DNA of 64,000 bases from Sphingobium_A sp965228065 (GTDB taxonomy: Bacteria > Pseudomonadota > Alphaproteobacteria > Sphingomonadales > Sphingomonadaceae). Every line of letters starts with the position of its first letter. Position 1 is the first letter of the stretch. Positions 52,974 through 61,301 of this stretch are shown here, piece by piece. The translations under genes and the position numbers were made by a program. The notes below the pieces were generated by a model. That model ran no database searches and was not told the DNA's origin. It saw nothing but the letters and a program-made list of their open reading frames with translations. The DNA lies in NCBI GenBank assembly GCA_965228065.1, contig OZ245788.1, positions 3,472,001 through 3,536,000 of the forward strand, read 5' to 3'.

Positions 52974-54611
52974 ATGTCGAAAACTCGAGCTTTGCTGACA
53001 CTTGGCCTGCTATTTTCGCCGGCATTGGCGCATGCCGCGCCGGGGGCGGAACTGGACCTGCTCATTCGTGGCGGCACGGTTTATGACGGCACTGGTGCAG
53101 CGCCGCGCAAGGCCGATATCGGCGTGCGCGGCGACCGTATCGTCTATGTCGGCACCGCGAACCGAAAGGCGCGGCGCGTGATCGATGCGAAGGGGCTGGC
53201 GGTCGCGCCCGGCTTCATCGATTCCCACAGCCACGTTCTCGAATCTGCGAAGGCGGTGCCTGCGCCGTTCCTCGCGCCGCAGAACCTCGCGCAGGGCGTC
53301 ACGACCTTGGTCGTCGGCGCGGACGGCTTCCAGAGCCCCGCGGGCCTCCGCAACGAGTTCGCGGCGCTGCGCACCAAGGGATCGAGCACCAATTATTTCT
53401 GCTATGTCGGGCACAACGGTGTCCGCAAGGAAGTGATGGGGCACGAGCAGCGTGCGGCGACGCCGGCGGAAATGGACCGGATGAAAGCGCTGGTCCGCGA
53501 GGGCATGGACATGGGCTGCGTCGGCCTGTCGGCGGGGCTGATGTACGACCCCGGCATGTTCAGCCCGACCGACGAGATCGTGGCCCTGGCGAAGGAGGTT
53601 TCCCCCTTCGACGGAACGTTCGATTCACATTCGCGCGATCCCGTTGCCGACTTTATCGGCTCGGAAATGGAAACCGCAGAGATCGGCATCGCTGCCGGCA
53701 TTCCCGCGAAGCTGGGCCATCTCAAGGCTGTCGGCCTTCGCAACAAGGGGAAGGCGGCCGAGCTGGTCGGCCGTGTCGAGGCCGCTCAGGCGCAGGGCCA
53801 TCAGGTCGTTGGCGACATCTACCCCTATGACGGTGCCCAGACCAACCGGCTGGCCGGCATCCTGGTATTTCCGGGGGAGCCGGCCATCACCGCCGCGCGG
53901 GAGACCGCGTCGGTCATGGCGGCATTGCGCGCGGCGCTCGCCGATCCGGCGAAGCGCGCGGCACTCAGGGACGCCACAAACAATGGCTACAAGGGCGGTT
54001 TCTCGTGGATCAAGGCGGTCGGTTACGACAGCCTTCGCATCGTCGACGCGCCCGGCAATCCCGACCTCGTCGGCAAATATGTCCAGTTGTTGGCGCAGGA
54101 GAAGGGCCAGGATCCGTTCGACCTGGTGGTCGACCTGCTGCTCAGGACCGACGGTAACATCATCATCACCGCCGGCGCGATCATGGAAGACGATCTGCGC
54201 GAACTGCTGGTGCAGCCCTGGGATATGATCTCCAGCGACGGATCCTATGTCGGGGAGGGCAGCGTCTACACCGCCGCCAAGCATCCGCGATCGACCGGAT
54301 CCTTCGCCAGGGTGCTCGGCCATTACAGCCGTGACGCGAAGCTCTTCCCGCTGGAAGAAGCGATCCGCAAGATGACCTGGCTGCCGGCGGAGCATCTCCG
54401 TTTGTACGATCGCGGGCAGATCGCGGTCGGCAAGATCGCCGATGTCGCGATATTCGATCCCGCGACGATCGCCGATACATCCGACTATGTTCATCCCGCG
54501 TCGCTTGCCGTCGGCATGAAGCATGTGCTGGTCAACGGTGCCGAGGTGTGGACCGAAAAGGGACCGACGGGCGCCACGCCGGGACGGTTCGTGGCACGCC
54601 AGAAGAAATAA
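52974..54611 (+). CDS. N-acyl-D-amino-acid deacylase-like amidohydrolase (exported)
   Basis: 545 residues from the ATG at 52974 with CGGAG ahead; a GTG two codons upstream is also open. A signal peptide (MSKTRALLTLGLLFSPALAHA) leads to the mature enzyme: ELDLLIRGGTVYDGTGAAPRKADIGVRGDRI, PGFIDSHSHV with the metal His pair, FDSHSRDP, GHLKAVG, WDMISSDGS with the metal Asp, and HPRSTGSFARVLG. This set is typical of D-aminoacylase/N-acyl-D-glutamate deacylases. Likely periplasmic and able to release D-amino acids or dipeptides. Confidence 0.88.
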   Translation: MSKTRALLTLGLLFSPALAHAAPGAELDLLIRGGTVYDGTGAAPRKADIGVRGDRIVYVGTANRKARRVIDAKGLAVAPGFIDSHSHVLESAKAVPAPFLAPQNLAQGVTTLVVGADGFQSPAGLRNEFAALRTKGSSTNYFCYVGHNGVRKEVMGHEQRAATPAEMDRMKALVREGMDMGCVGLSAGLMYDPGMFSPTDEIVALAKEVSPFDGTFDSHSRDPVADFIGSEMETAEIGIAAGIPAKLGHLKAVGLRNKGKAAELVGRVEAAQAQGHQVVGDIYPYDGAQTNRLAGILVFPGEPAITAARETASVMAALRAALADPAKRAALRDATNNGYKGGFSWIKAVGYDSLRIVDAPGNPDLVGKYVQLLAQEKGQDPFDLVVDLLLRTDGNIIITAGAIMEDDLRELLVQPWDMISSDGSYVGEGSVYTAAKHPRSTGSFARVLGHYSRDAKLFPLEEAIRKMTWLPAEHLRLYDRGQIAVGKIADVAIFDPATIADTSDYVHPASLAVGMKHVLVNGAEVWTEKGPTGATPGRFVARQKK

Positions 54612-54679
54612 TAGCGCCGGCAATCGCTTCCGCGCCCGGCCTCGGGCGATTGTCGGCCATCGTCAGAAAACAAAAAAAA

Positions 54680-54713
54680 GGGCGGCGCATCCGGGGTTGT
54701 GGATGCGCCGCCC
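54680..54713 (-). terminator. Strong rho-independent terminator of the Ser/Gly-rich gene
   Basis: Perfect 13-bp stem GGGCGGCGCATCC (54680-54692) / GGATGCGCCGCCC (54701-54713), loop GGGGTTGT. On the plus strand an A-run (54672-54679) precedes it, which is a T-run after the stem on the minus strand. It lies 25 bases downstream of the Ser/Gly-rich gene's stop. Confidence 0.9.
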
Positions 54714-54737
54714 ATGCGTTGGGCTCTACAAAACGCT

Positions 54738-55856
54738 TCAGTCCTTGGGCTTGACCAGCCGCTTGCGCGCGACGAGCGCGACTGCGGCGGCGCCGAACAG
54801 CAGGACGACCGGCGGGGCGGGAACGGGCGTGCCGCTCGAACCCGAGCTGCCCGTGCTGCCGTGGCTGCTGGAACCATGGCCGCTCGAACCGTGCCAGCCG
54901 CTCGATCCGCCGAAGCTGCTCGACGAGCTGGAACTGGACGACGAGCTGGAGCTGCTGGAGCTCGACGAGCTCGATCCGCCGGTGCTGGTCGAGGTGCTGC
55001 TGCCACCCGTGCTCGTGCTGGATCCGCCGGTCGAGGTGCTGGTGCTCGATCCGCCGCTGCCGCCACTGGAGGTGCTGCTGCTGCCCGAGCTGCCGCTCGA
55101 CGTGCTGGAGCTGCCGGAAGAGCCGCTGCTTCCCGAGGAACCGCTGCTGCCGGAAGAGCCGCTGCTGCCCGAAGAGCCGGAGCTGCCGCTCGATCCATGA
55201 TGACCGCTCGAACCGTGAGGAGGCTTGGGTGGTTTGCCGCCCGTCGACCCGCCGGAGCTGCTCGACGAGCTCGAGCTGGACGAGCTCGAGCTGCTGCTGG
55301 AGCTCGACGAGCTGGAACCGCCGGTGCTGGTGCTGGTGCTCGATCCGCCGGTCGACGTGCTGGAGCCGCCGGTGGATGTGGACGTGCTCGACCCGCCCGA
55401 ACCGCCGCTCGAGGTAGAGGTCGAACCGCCGCTGCTGGTCGAGGAGACGACGATATTGCCGCCCGAGCTGCCGCCGCTGAAAAAGCCGCCGCCGAAGAAC
55501 CCGCCGCCGCCGAAGCCGCCGCTGCCGCCGACCATCACGCCGCCGCTACCACCGCTGCCGCCTTCGAAGGGGACGCCGGCATAGGGAATGGGCGGGATTG
55601 GCGCTTGAGCGAGCGTGACAACCGTCGGCATCGCGCAGGCCGTCTGCGTCGTAGTGGTCACCACGCGCTTGATCCGCTTCACCGGGCGCTTCGCATAGCG
55701 CACGCGCTTCACGGGGCGCTGGACCGCCTTTGCGCTCTTGGCGCTCGTAACATGGGCGGGACGCGGCGCATCCGCGATGTGCATCGCACCGCCACCGACA
55801 ATGGCGCCGCCGCAAGTGCATGCGCAGAGTTTCGCCAGGGCCATCCGAACAGACAT
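54738..55856 (-). CDS. Ser/Gly-rich secreted protein with PEP-CTERM-like sorting tail
   Basis: About 370 residues. The N-terminal ~30 residues are weakly hydrophobic (LAKLCACTCGGAIVGGGAM) and followed by a basic Lys/Arg region. Two thirds of the protein is low-complexity Ser/Gly/Thr: runs of about 20 Ser, GSS repeats, and a block of some 53 residues repeated twice (around 55254-55415 and 54924-55085). The end, TPVPAPPVVLLFGAAAVALVARKRL, has the Pro-rich motif, membrane helix and basic stop of PEP-CTERM signals, so it is probably sorted to the cell surface by an exosortase/rhomboid-type route. No exosortase gene is in the window. Confidence 0.72.
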   Translation of the reverse strand: MSVRMALAKLCACTCGGAIVGGGAMHIADAPRPAHVTSAKSAKAVQRPVKRVRYAKRPVKRIKRVVTTTTQTACAMPTVVTLAQAPIPPIPYAGVPFEGGSGGSGGVMVGGSGGFGGGGFFGGGFFSGGSSGGNIVVSSTSSGGSTSTSSGGSGGSSTSTSTGGSSTSTGGSSTSTSTGGSSSSSSSSSSSSSSSSSSSSSGGSTGGKPPKPPHGSSGHHGSSGSSGSSGSSGSSGSSGSSGSSGSSGSSSTSSGSSGSSSTSSGGSGGSSTSTSTGGSSTSTGGSSTSTSTGGSSSSSSSSSSSSSSSSSSSSFGGSSGWHGSSGHGSSSHGSTGSSGSSGTPVPAPPVVLLFGAAAVALVARKRLVKPKD

Positions 55857-56338
55857 CGCAAATCTCTTTCCTCTGCGGCCGTTGCGGTTGTTCCGGAATT
55901 TCTCCCGGATCCGCGCCCCCGACCTGACACACCTAAAAGGGCTTCATCCCCCCTCGGATAACAAGATCATTAACCATCTTTCTAGCCCTTCATCCGATTT
56001 TGCGTCGGCTTGAGGCGAAATGAATTGGTTAATGTCTCATTACAGGCCGTTTTAGAGGTCGATGGTTAAGCCTTCGCCTCTCCAGCAGGGTTAACGCTCC
56101 GGCAGGGACGTTCTGATTCGCGGGCATGCCGAGGCTGAAAAATGGCGGTCGTCGCAGCTCGATGTCGCTGCTCATAACGTCTTGCGCACAAATGCTTCCC
56201 GCGCTGTGCGACCGAATGAGCAACTTCATCGATTCACTGGCTTGTGCGCCTTTTTGGGCATGGCTATAGCCGCGCCGGAGTGGGCGTCTGGCACGGGCGT
56301 GATACGTCGGGCCGGAGAGTATTGTAACGGAGACGGGC
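55857..56338. other. 482-base intergenic region with repeated TTAACCAT-type motifs
   Basis: No credible gene: two open frames here (plus and minus) lack ribosome sites and family features. It must hold the promoters of the Ser/Gly-rich gene (minus) and dksA (plus). TTAACCAT occurs at 55970-55977 and its complement ATGGTTAA at 56062-56069, with GGTTAA variants at about 56028 and 56090. TTAACCAT is a known half-site type for the cell-cycle regulator CtrA. Confidence 0.5.
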
Positions 56339-56806
56339 ATGGCGACGGCGTTGACCAGCAACGACGAGGGCGATCGAGATCCCTTGTCAAAACCGCCGGT
56401 GCTTGAGACCGATTATCGGCCATCCCCCGACGAAGAATTCATGAACGAGCGTCAGCTTGCCTATTTCAAGGCCCAGCTGAACGCCTGGAAGGACAATATC
56501 CTTCGCGAGTCGCGTGACACGCTGACCCAGCTTCAGAATGATTCGCTGCGCGAGCCGGATGTGACCGATCGTGCTTCGAGCGAAACCGACTGGTCGATCG
56601 AGCTGCGCACGCGCGATCGTCAGCGCAAGCTGATCTCGAAGATCGACGCTGCGCTTCGCCGCATTGCCGAAGGCGAATATGGCTATTGCGAAGTGACGGG
56701 GGAGCCGATCTCGCTGGCACGGCTCGAAGCGCGCCCGATCGCCACAATGACGGTGGAAGCGCAGGAGCGCCACGAGCGCCAGGAGAAGATTTCGCGCGAC
56801 GAGTGA
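56339..56806 (+). CDS. dksA: RNA polymerase-binding transcription factor DksA
   Basis: 155 residues. Coiled coil (~35-70 and 85-112) with the acidic tip Asp74-x2-Asp77 (DVTDRAS), as in DksA. The zinc finger is degenerate: of four Cys in E. coli only one remains (Cys117 in YGYCEVTGEPI), the later pair being replaced by TMTVEAQ. Such one-cysteine DksA proteins are known in alphaproteobacteria. Works with ppGpp at the RNA polymerase secondary channel. Confidence 0.93.
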   Translation: MATALTSNDEGDRDPLSKPPVLETDYRPSPDEEFMNERQLAYFKAQLNAWKDNILRESRDTLTQLQNDSLREPDVTDRASSETDWSIELRTRDRQRKLISKIDAALRRIAEGEYGYCEVTGEPISLARLEARPIATMTVEAQERHERQEKISRDE

Positions 56807-56853
56807 TGCGCGGTAACCATCCGGCTTAAAGCTTTAGACACCCTTTTCGGGCA

Positions 56854-57297
56854 ATGGATATCCATGGTGCCCGAGCATTTCCGGGCTTCGCGATCATCCG
56901 GAGGCCTGGAAGGTTGGAACACCCGATCAAGATCGAAGCCGCGGATGGCGCGCAACATCGCGAGGCGATGCGCGACAGCCTGTTCCTTGCCGCGACGGTG
57001 CGGCGGCTATCCGACGAGACGGAGCGCACCGTGCGCGTCCGCAATCTTTCGGCGGGCGGTATGATGGCTGATTGTGCGGAAAGCTTCGGCCGTGGCGAAC
57101 CGATTGCGATCACGTTGCGCGGGATTGGCGAAGTGATGGGACGGGTTGCCTGGCGCTCGGTCGACAAGATCGGCGTCGCTTTCGACGGTCAGATCGATCC
57201 GAAGCGTGCACGCAAACCTGTCGGCATGGCGGAATCCAACGTGCCGACGCATATCAGGCAGGCACCCACCCGGCGCCCCGGGCTCAGGATCGACTGA
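56854..57297 (+). CDS. PilZ-domain protein
   Basis: 147 residues from the ATG at 56854; a TTG at 56914 or ATG at 56968 could start a shorter form, so the start is uncertain. The core RDSLFLAATVRR, VRVRNLSAGGMMADC, and GRVAWRSVDKIGVAFDG is a PilZ domain. The c-di-GMP-binding RxxxR and (D/N)xSxxG are partly present (NLSAGG), so binding is possible. Lies just after dksA. Confidence 0.75.
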   Translation: MDIHGARAFPGFAIIRRPGRLEHPIKIEAADGAQHREAMRDSLFLAATVRRLSDETERTVRVRNLSAGGMMADCAESFGRGEPIAITLRGIGEVMGRVAWRSVDKIGVAFDGQIDPKRARKPVGMAESNVPTHIRQAPTRRPGLRID

Positions 57298-57302
57298 AGG
57301 GC

Positions 57303-57319
57303 CGGGGGAGTCTCCCCCG
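57303..57319. terminator. Short GC hairpin between convergent genes
   Basis: CGGGGGA (57303-57309) / TCCCCCG (57313-57319), 3-base loop, between the PilZ gene and the convergent small DUF465 gene. No T run. Confidence 0.45.
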
Positions 57320-57339
57320 CGCCGATCAGTCACGGGGCA

Positions 57340-57495
57340 TCAATGCTCCGATAGCGTGTCCTTGATCTTCAATTTCTCTTTCTTGAGTTGCGCAATGACG
57401 GCTGCGTCTGGATTGGGGCGGCGGTTTTCTTCGGCGATGCGATGTTCGAGTCCGTTATGCTTGGTCTCAAGGGCCGAGAAATGTGCCTGTTCCAT
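57340..57495 (-). CDS. YdcH/DUF465 small protein (copy 1)
   Basis: 51 residues, ATG at 57495 with AGAAGG just ahead, stop TGA at 57342-57340. Sequence pattern: SALETKHNGLEHRIAEENRR, then AVIAQLKKEKLKIKDTL, the helical hairpin of the DUF465 family. It is too short to stand out by length, but the family match and ribosome site are good. Function unknown. A second member lies divergently at 57815. Confidence 0.85.
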   Translation of the reverse strand: MEQAHFSALETKHNGLEHRIAEENRRPNPDAAVIAQLKKEKLKIKDTLSEH

Positions 57496-57677
57496 CCTTC
57501 TGTCTCCTTCTGGCGGTCAATGCAGAGGGGATTGAAGCACCAATTTCCTTTCCTGTCTGCATCGAAATTGGGTGAACGCGGCGGTTGCAATTGGGGCTGC
57601 GACGACCCGTTGACGCTTCACGCTTGAGCCGGAGCGTGGCTCGCCCTATCGCTGCAACGCTCAGGCTAGACCAAGAT

Positions 57678-57704
57678 CACTTCAGATTGAATCAATCTGA
57701 AGTG
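57678..57704. repeat. Palindrome CACTTCAGATTG / CAATCTGAAGTG
   Basis: Perfect 12-bp inverted repeat (57678-57689, 57693-57704) with loop AAT, AT-richer than its surroundings. It lies in the 319-base gap between the two DUF465 genes; the rest of that gap holds the element at 57729 and no gene. Confidence 0.6.
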
Positions 57705-57728
57705 TGAATCATGGTCTCAACCATAAGA

Positions 57729-57792
57729 TAGAGCCTGATTCACGCCATCGGCGGAAGCGCGAAGCGCTTCCACCTCAAGCGATCAGGCTCTA
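57729..57792. repeat. Two-level palindromic element (full copy)
   Basis: Outer 11-bp arms TAGAGCCTGAT (57729-57739) / ATCAGGCTCTA (57782-57792) enclose an inner perfect hairpin GGAAGCGC / GCGCTTCC (57753-57760, 57764-57771). The right half, from GCGCTTCC to CAGGCTC, recurs at 58651-58680. Confidence 0.75.
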
Positions 57793-57814
57793 GGGCTCAG
57801 ATCAGGGATTTGCG

Positions 57815-58012
57815 ATGGAACCGGATGAGATCAGGGCCAGGCTCGAGCTTTTGCGGATCGAGCATCGCGACCTCGACAGTGCAATCGACTCGCTTTCCGG
57901 CACCGCCGCGCCGGACCAGCTGCAGCTCGCGCGGTTCAAAAAGCGCAAACTTCGGCTGAAGGACGAGATCGCGATCTTCGAGGATCAGCTGATTCCCGAC
58001 ATCATCGCCTGA
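57815..58012 (+). CDS. YdcH/DUF465 small protein (copy 2)
   Basis: 65 residues: RLELLRIEHRDLDSAIDSL, then LQLARFKKRKLRLKDEIAIFEDQL, a helical hairpin with the basic KKRKLRLKDEI typical of DUF465. Function unknown. Divergent from copy 1 across the palindrome cluster. Confidence 0.85.
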   Translation: MEPDEIRARLELLRIEHRDLDSAIDSLSGTAAPDQLQLARFKKRKLRLKDEIAIFEDQLIPDIIA

Positions 58013-58163
58013 GAGGATGGTCGGGCGGGGGAGCGGACCAGTGCCGGCTTTTCCGAACAGACTCTGACTCGTTCTGGGACAGCTTCATCGCGCATCGGCG
58101 ATGCCGGCATCGGAGCCGCGATTTGCCGTTTCACCAAGGCGTCGATTGTGTCACTCTTCGAAT

Positions 58164-58625
58164 ATGAACTGGGCCCCGAACCAATCACGGCTGAAACAGC
58201 GCCTGATCGACTCGCTGTATACCGAGGCGATGCTGCTTGCCGATGAGGCGCGCGCCTATTTCGACGAAAATGGCCGCGACGATCGCGAATTGCTCGATCC
58301 GATGCTGCGCGTCGGCTTTTCGTGCGAGTCGCTGAAGGTGACGACCCGGTTGATGCACGTCATCGCCTGGCTGTTGACGCAGCGTGCGATCGAGACCGGC
58401 GAACTGAGCCCGATCCAGGGGCGGCATCCGTCGCGCCGCGTCGGCCACGCGGCAGCCAGTGACGACCTGCTTGTGGTCCGTCTGCCCGCCAATGCGCGCG
58501 CGCTGATCGAGGCGAGCGTCGATCTTTACGAACGGGTCAAGCGGATCGATCGGGGGCTGGTGCCCGGAGAAGTGCCGCAAAGCCCGGCGCACAGCCTGAT
58601 GCGGCGGCTCGAAGCTGCCTTCTGA
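58164..58625 (+). CDS. DUF1465-family protein
   Basis: 153 residues from the ATG at 58164; an in-frame start at 58101 is possible. Helical with KQRLIDSLYTEAMLLADEARAYFDE, VGFSCESLKVTTRLMHVIAWLLTQRA, a pattern shared by DUF1465 proteins of alphaproteobacteria. In Caulobacter a relative is tied to cell-cycle control, which would fit this neighbourhood; not certain for this gene. Confidence 0.8.
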   Translation: MNWAPNQSRLKQRLIDSLYTEAMLLADEARAYFDENGRDDRELLDPMLRVGFSCESLKVTTRLMHVIAWLLTQRAIETGELSPIQGRHPSRRVGHAAASDDLLVVRLPANARALIEASVDLYERVKRIDRGLVPGEVPQSPAHSLMRRLEAAF

Positions 58626-58632
58626 ACTGCGC

Positions 58633-58680
58633 TCTCGGCGGAAGCGCAAAGCGCTTCCGCTTCAAACGATCAGGCTCCAG
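58633..58680. repeat. Palindromic element (partial copy)
   Basis: Perfect inner hairpin GCGGAAGCGC / GCGCTTCCGC (58638-58647, 58651-58660), loop AAA, then a tail ending CGATCAGGCTCCAG that matches the full element at 57729. The left outer arm is missing. It sits between two convergent genes. Confidence 0.65.
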
Positions 58681-58682
58681 AT

Positions 58683-59657
58683 TCAGCCCCGGTAAGCCGC
58701 GTCCAGCGATGCCTTGGCGGCACGATATTCCGCCTCGAGCCGATCGACACGATCCGCGACCGATTCCACCACGCCCACGGCGCCGATGCCCTGGCCGGAT
58801 CCCCAGATGTCGCGCCAGGCCTTTTTGTCCTGGTTGCCGCCCGATCCGAAATCCATCGTCTTCAGGTCGCCCTTGGGCAGATTGTCCGGGTCGAGCCCGG
58901 ACGCCGCGATCGATCCGCGCAGATAATTGCCATGAACCCCGGTGAAGAGGTCCGAATAGACGATGTCGGCGGCATGGCCGTCGACGATGCCTTGCTTATA
59001 GTCTTCGGCGGCATTCGCTTCGCGTGTCGCGATGAAGGCCGAGCCGATATAGGCAAAGTCCGCGCCCATCGCCTGCGCCGCCAGGATCGAGCGACCATGG
59101 GCGATCGCCCCCGACAGGGCGACGGGGCCGTCGAACCAGGCGCGGATTTCCTGCATCAGCGCGAATGGGGAGGTGACGCCGGCATGTCCGCCCGCACCGG
59201 CCGCAACCGGGATCAGCCCGTCCGCGCCCTTTTCGATCGCCTTGCGCGCGAAGCGGTCGTTGATCACGTCGTGCAGCGTGATGCCGCCCCATGAATGGAC
59301 TGCGGCATTCAGATCTTCCCGCGCCCCCAATGAGGTGATGGTGATCGGCACCTGCCATTTGCCGCAGGTCGCGAGATCCTGTTCCAGCCGGTCGTTCGAC
59401 TTGTGGACGATCTGGTTGACCGCATAGGGCGCCGCCGGCCGATCCGGATTGTCGCGGTTCCAGGCCGAGAGTTCCTCGGTGATGCGATGCAGCCATTCGT
59501 CGAGCTGCGATTGCGGGCGGGCATTGAGCGCGGGAAAGGATCCGACGATCCCCGCCTTGCACTGCGCGATCACCAGATCGGGGCCGGAGACGATGAAAAG
59601 CGGCGATCCGATGACAGGAAGGCGCAGGCGATCGAAGAGCGGGGAGGGCAAGGTCAT
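58683..59657 (-). CDS. Nitronate monooxygenase (2-nitropropane-dioxygenase family)
   Basis: 324 residues from the ATG at 59657; the frame runs on but is antisense-like beyond. FMN-binding TIM barrel with LRLPVIGSPLFIVSG, PVAAGAGGHAG with the catalytic-type His, SGAIAHGRSILAAQAMGADFAYIGSAFIATREA, and a phosphate-binding end. Oxidises nitronates such as propionate 3-nitronate to less toxic products. Confidence 0.9.
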   Translation of the reverse strand: MTLPSPLFDRLRLPVIGSPLFIVSGPDLVIAQCKAGIVGSFPALNARPQSQLDEWLHRITEELSAWNRDNPDRPAAPYAVNQIVHKSNDRLEQDLATCGKWQVPITITSLGAREDLNAAVHSWGGITLHDVINDRFARKAIEKGADGLIPVAAGAGGHAGVTSPFALMQEIRAWFDGPVALSGAIAHGRSILAAQAMGADFAYIGSAFIATREANAAEDYKQGIVDGHAADIVYSDLFTGVHGNYLRGSIAASGLDPDNLPKGDLKTMDFGSGGNQDKKAWRDIWGSGQGIGAVGVVESVADRVDRLEAEYRAAKASLDAAYRG

Positions 59658-59728
59658 GCCTGATTTCTTACCGAAACGCGTTGGCCTGTCCAGCGACGGA
59701 CCGCCGACGCTACGGCATCGGACCTGCT

Positions 59729-59956
59729 TCAGCCCGACTCGGCCGCACGCCTCAACGCCAGCGCATCGAAGATCATCGCGCCGGCCATGAACACGGCGCC
59801 GGTGCACGCTGCGCAGAGCAGCCAGCCGCCATAGCCCGGATATTCGGCGAGATAGATCTTGCCGCGCTGCATCGCGCCGGTCGCAAGCGCGTAGATGATC
59901 AGGCAGGCCTCGAAACGGGTCTTGATGACGAAGAGTCGTTTGATCCGCTTGAACAT
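59729..59956 (-). CDS. Small two-helix membrane protein
   Basis: 75 residues from the ATG at 59956; starts at 59962 and 60001 are also open. Two hydrophobic segments (FEACLIIYALATGAM; LLCAACTGAVFMAGAMIFDALAL) joined by a KIYLAEYPGYGG loop. Seen widely in sphingomonads as a small conserved membrane protein; function unknown. Confidence 0.65.
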   Translation of the reverse strand: MFKRIKRLFVIKTRFEACLIIYALATGAMQRGKIYLAEYPGYGGWLLCAACTGAVFMAGAMIFDALALRRAAESG

Positions 59957-60043
59957 GGCCATCGCCACGCAAGGAGCGTGCCGATGGCCGATTTCCGCCA
60001 ATCCGGCGGTATTCTGACGGTAAACTGTAAGTTAAGTCGACAG

Positions 60044-61294
60044 TCAGGCGAGTTCGGTCAGACCCAGCATGTCGAGCAGGGCGATGCGTGCTGCCGCGAT
60101 CTCCGCCCGCAGCGCCGGATCGGCCAGATCGGCCGGCGCGATCGACTCCGGCCAATGTTGGGCGACCAGCGTCTCGATCGCGTCGATCTTCGTCGGGTCG
60201 AGCATGAAACGGGGATCGACCTGGGCAGGATCGCAGACCACGCGCAGTCGCAGACAGGCGGGGCCGCCGCCATTGGCCATGGATTGGCGGACATCGACGG
60301 GGGCGACGCGCCGGATCGGGCCATTGCCGGCAACATGCTCCTCGAGCCAACGCCAGACCGACGGTGTTTCCTGCGCTTCGGTCGGCAGGATCAGCGTCAT
60401 CTCTCCCGAAGGCGGCGTCACCAGCTGCGCGTTGAACAGATAGGACGAGATCGCATCGGCCAGGCTGACCCGCGACGCGGGAACCTCGACGATCTCCACC
60501 TCGGGCATCAGTCGCCTGAGATCGGCATAGAAGCCGTCCTTGTCGGCAAAGGCATGTTCATGCGTGAACAGGACGCGTTCATTGGCCACGGCGACGACGT
60601 CGTTGTGGAAGGCGCCGGCGGCGATCGCCTCCTCGGACTGCGCGACGAACAGGGTCCGTTCCGGATCGAGCCCGTGAAGCCGTGCAACCGCTTTCGATGC
60701 CTCGATATGCTGGCGCGCGGGGAAGGGGCCGCCGCTGCGCCCGTAAACGAAGATCTCGACTCCCGGCTGGCCGTGCGTCGCGCAGAGCCGCATATGGTTG
60801 GCGGCTCCCTCGTCGCCGAATGGCGGCGGGGCCGGCATATGCACAGCGAAGGCGGGCGACGCGAATGCCAGCCGGAGCTGGGCAAGCGTGCCGGGCCATT
60901 CATGGCTGCGATGCGGCATCGTCTGCAGATTGGCGACGGTCAGATGGCAGCGGCCATCCCCGGTGTCGGGCGCGGGGGAGACTGTTGCGGCGTTGGCGGC
61001 CCACATTGGCGAGGCGGACAATGCGCAGGCGCGAAGGTGCGCCTCTGCAGTCTCCACATCGGTGCCGAGTGCGGCCAGCCAGTCGTGATTGGGGCGCGCA
61101 TGCGGCAGGAAGAGCCCCTGTTTCAGGCCGAGCGCCATATTGGCGCGCATCTTCGCCAGGCCCTGGAGCGCCGCGGCGCGGGGCTGTGATGCGGCGCCGG
61201 CATTGCGTGACGAGGCGAGGTTGCCCAGGCTGAGCCCCGCATAATTGTGGCTTGGCCCGATCAGGCCGTCGAAATTGATCTCGGTGAGTGACAT
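60044..61294 (-). CDS. astB: N-succinylarginine dihydrolase
   Basis: 416 residues from the ATG at 61294. MSLTEINFDGLIGPSHNYAG opens the typical AstB start; GDGRCHLTVANLQTMPHRSHE and FHNDVVAVANERVLFTHE follow; the catalytic Cys lies in ANGGGPACLRLRV. Removes two ammonia and CO2 from N-succinylarginine to give N-succinylornithine. Seven bases after astA copy 2. Confidence 0.94.
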   Translation of the reverse strand: MSLTEINFDGLIGPSHNYAGLSLGNLASSRNAGAASQPRAAALQGLAKMRANMALGLKQGLFLPHARPNHDWLAALGTDVETAEAHLRACALSASPMWAANAATVSPAPDTGDGRCHLTVANLQTMPHRSHEWPGTLAQLRLAFASPAFAVHMPAPPPFGDEGAANHMRLCATHGQPGVEIFVYGRSGGPFPARQHIEASKAVARLHGLDPERTLFVAQSEEAIAAGAFHNDVVAVANERVLFTHEHAFADKDGFYADLRRLMPEVEIVEVPASRVSLADAISSYLFNAQLVTPPSGEMTLILPTEAQETPSVWRWLEEHVAGNGPIRRVAPVDVRQSMANGGGPACLRLRVVCDPAQVDPRFMLDPTKIDAIETLVAQHWPESIAPADLADPALRAEIAAARIALLDMLGLTELA

Positions 61295-61301
61295 TGCGGA
61301 C

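Noticed and set aside
54699..55961. Plus-strand Ala/Arg-rich open frame opposite the Ser/Gly-rich gene
   Set aside because: A product of the repetitive GC-rich composition; the minus-strand gene has a PEP-CTERM-like tail and a correctly oriented terminator.
56029..56406. Two overlapping open frames in the region before dksA
   Set aside because: No ribosome site, no homology-like features, and one overlaps the dksA start; treated as non-coding.
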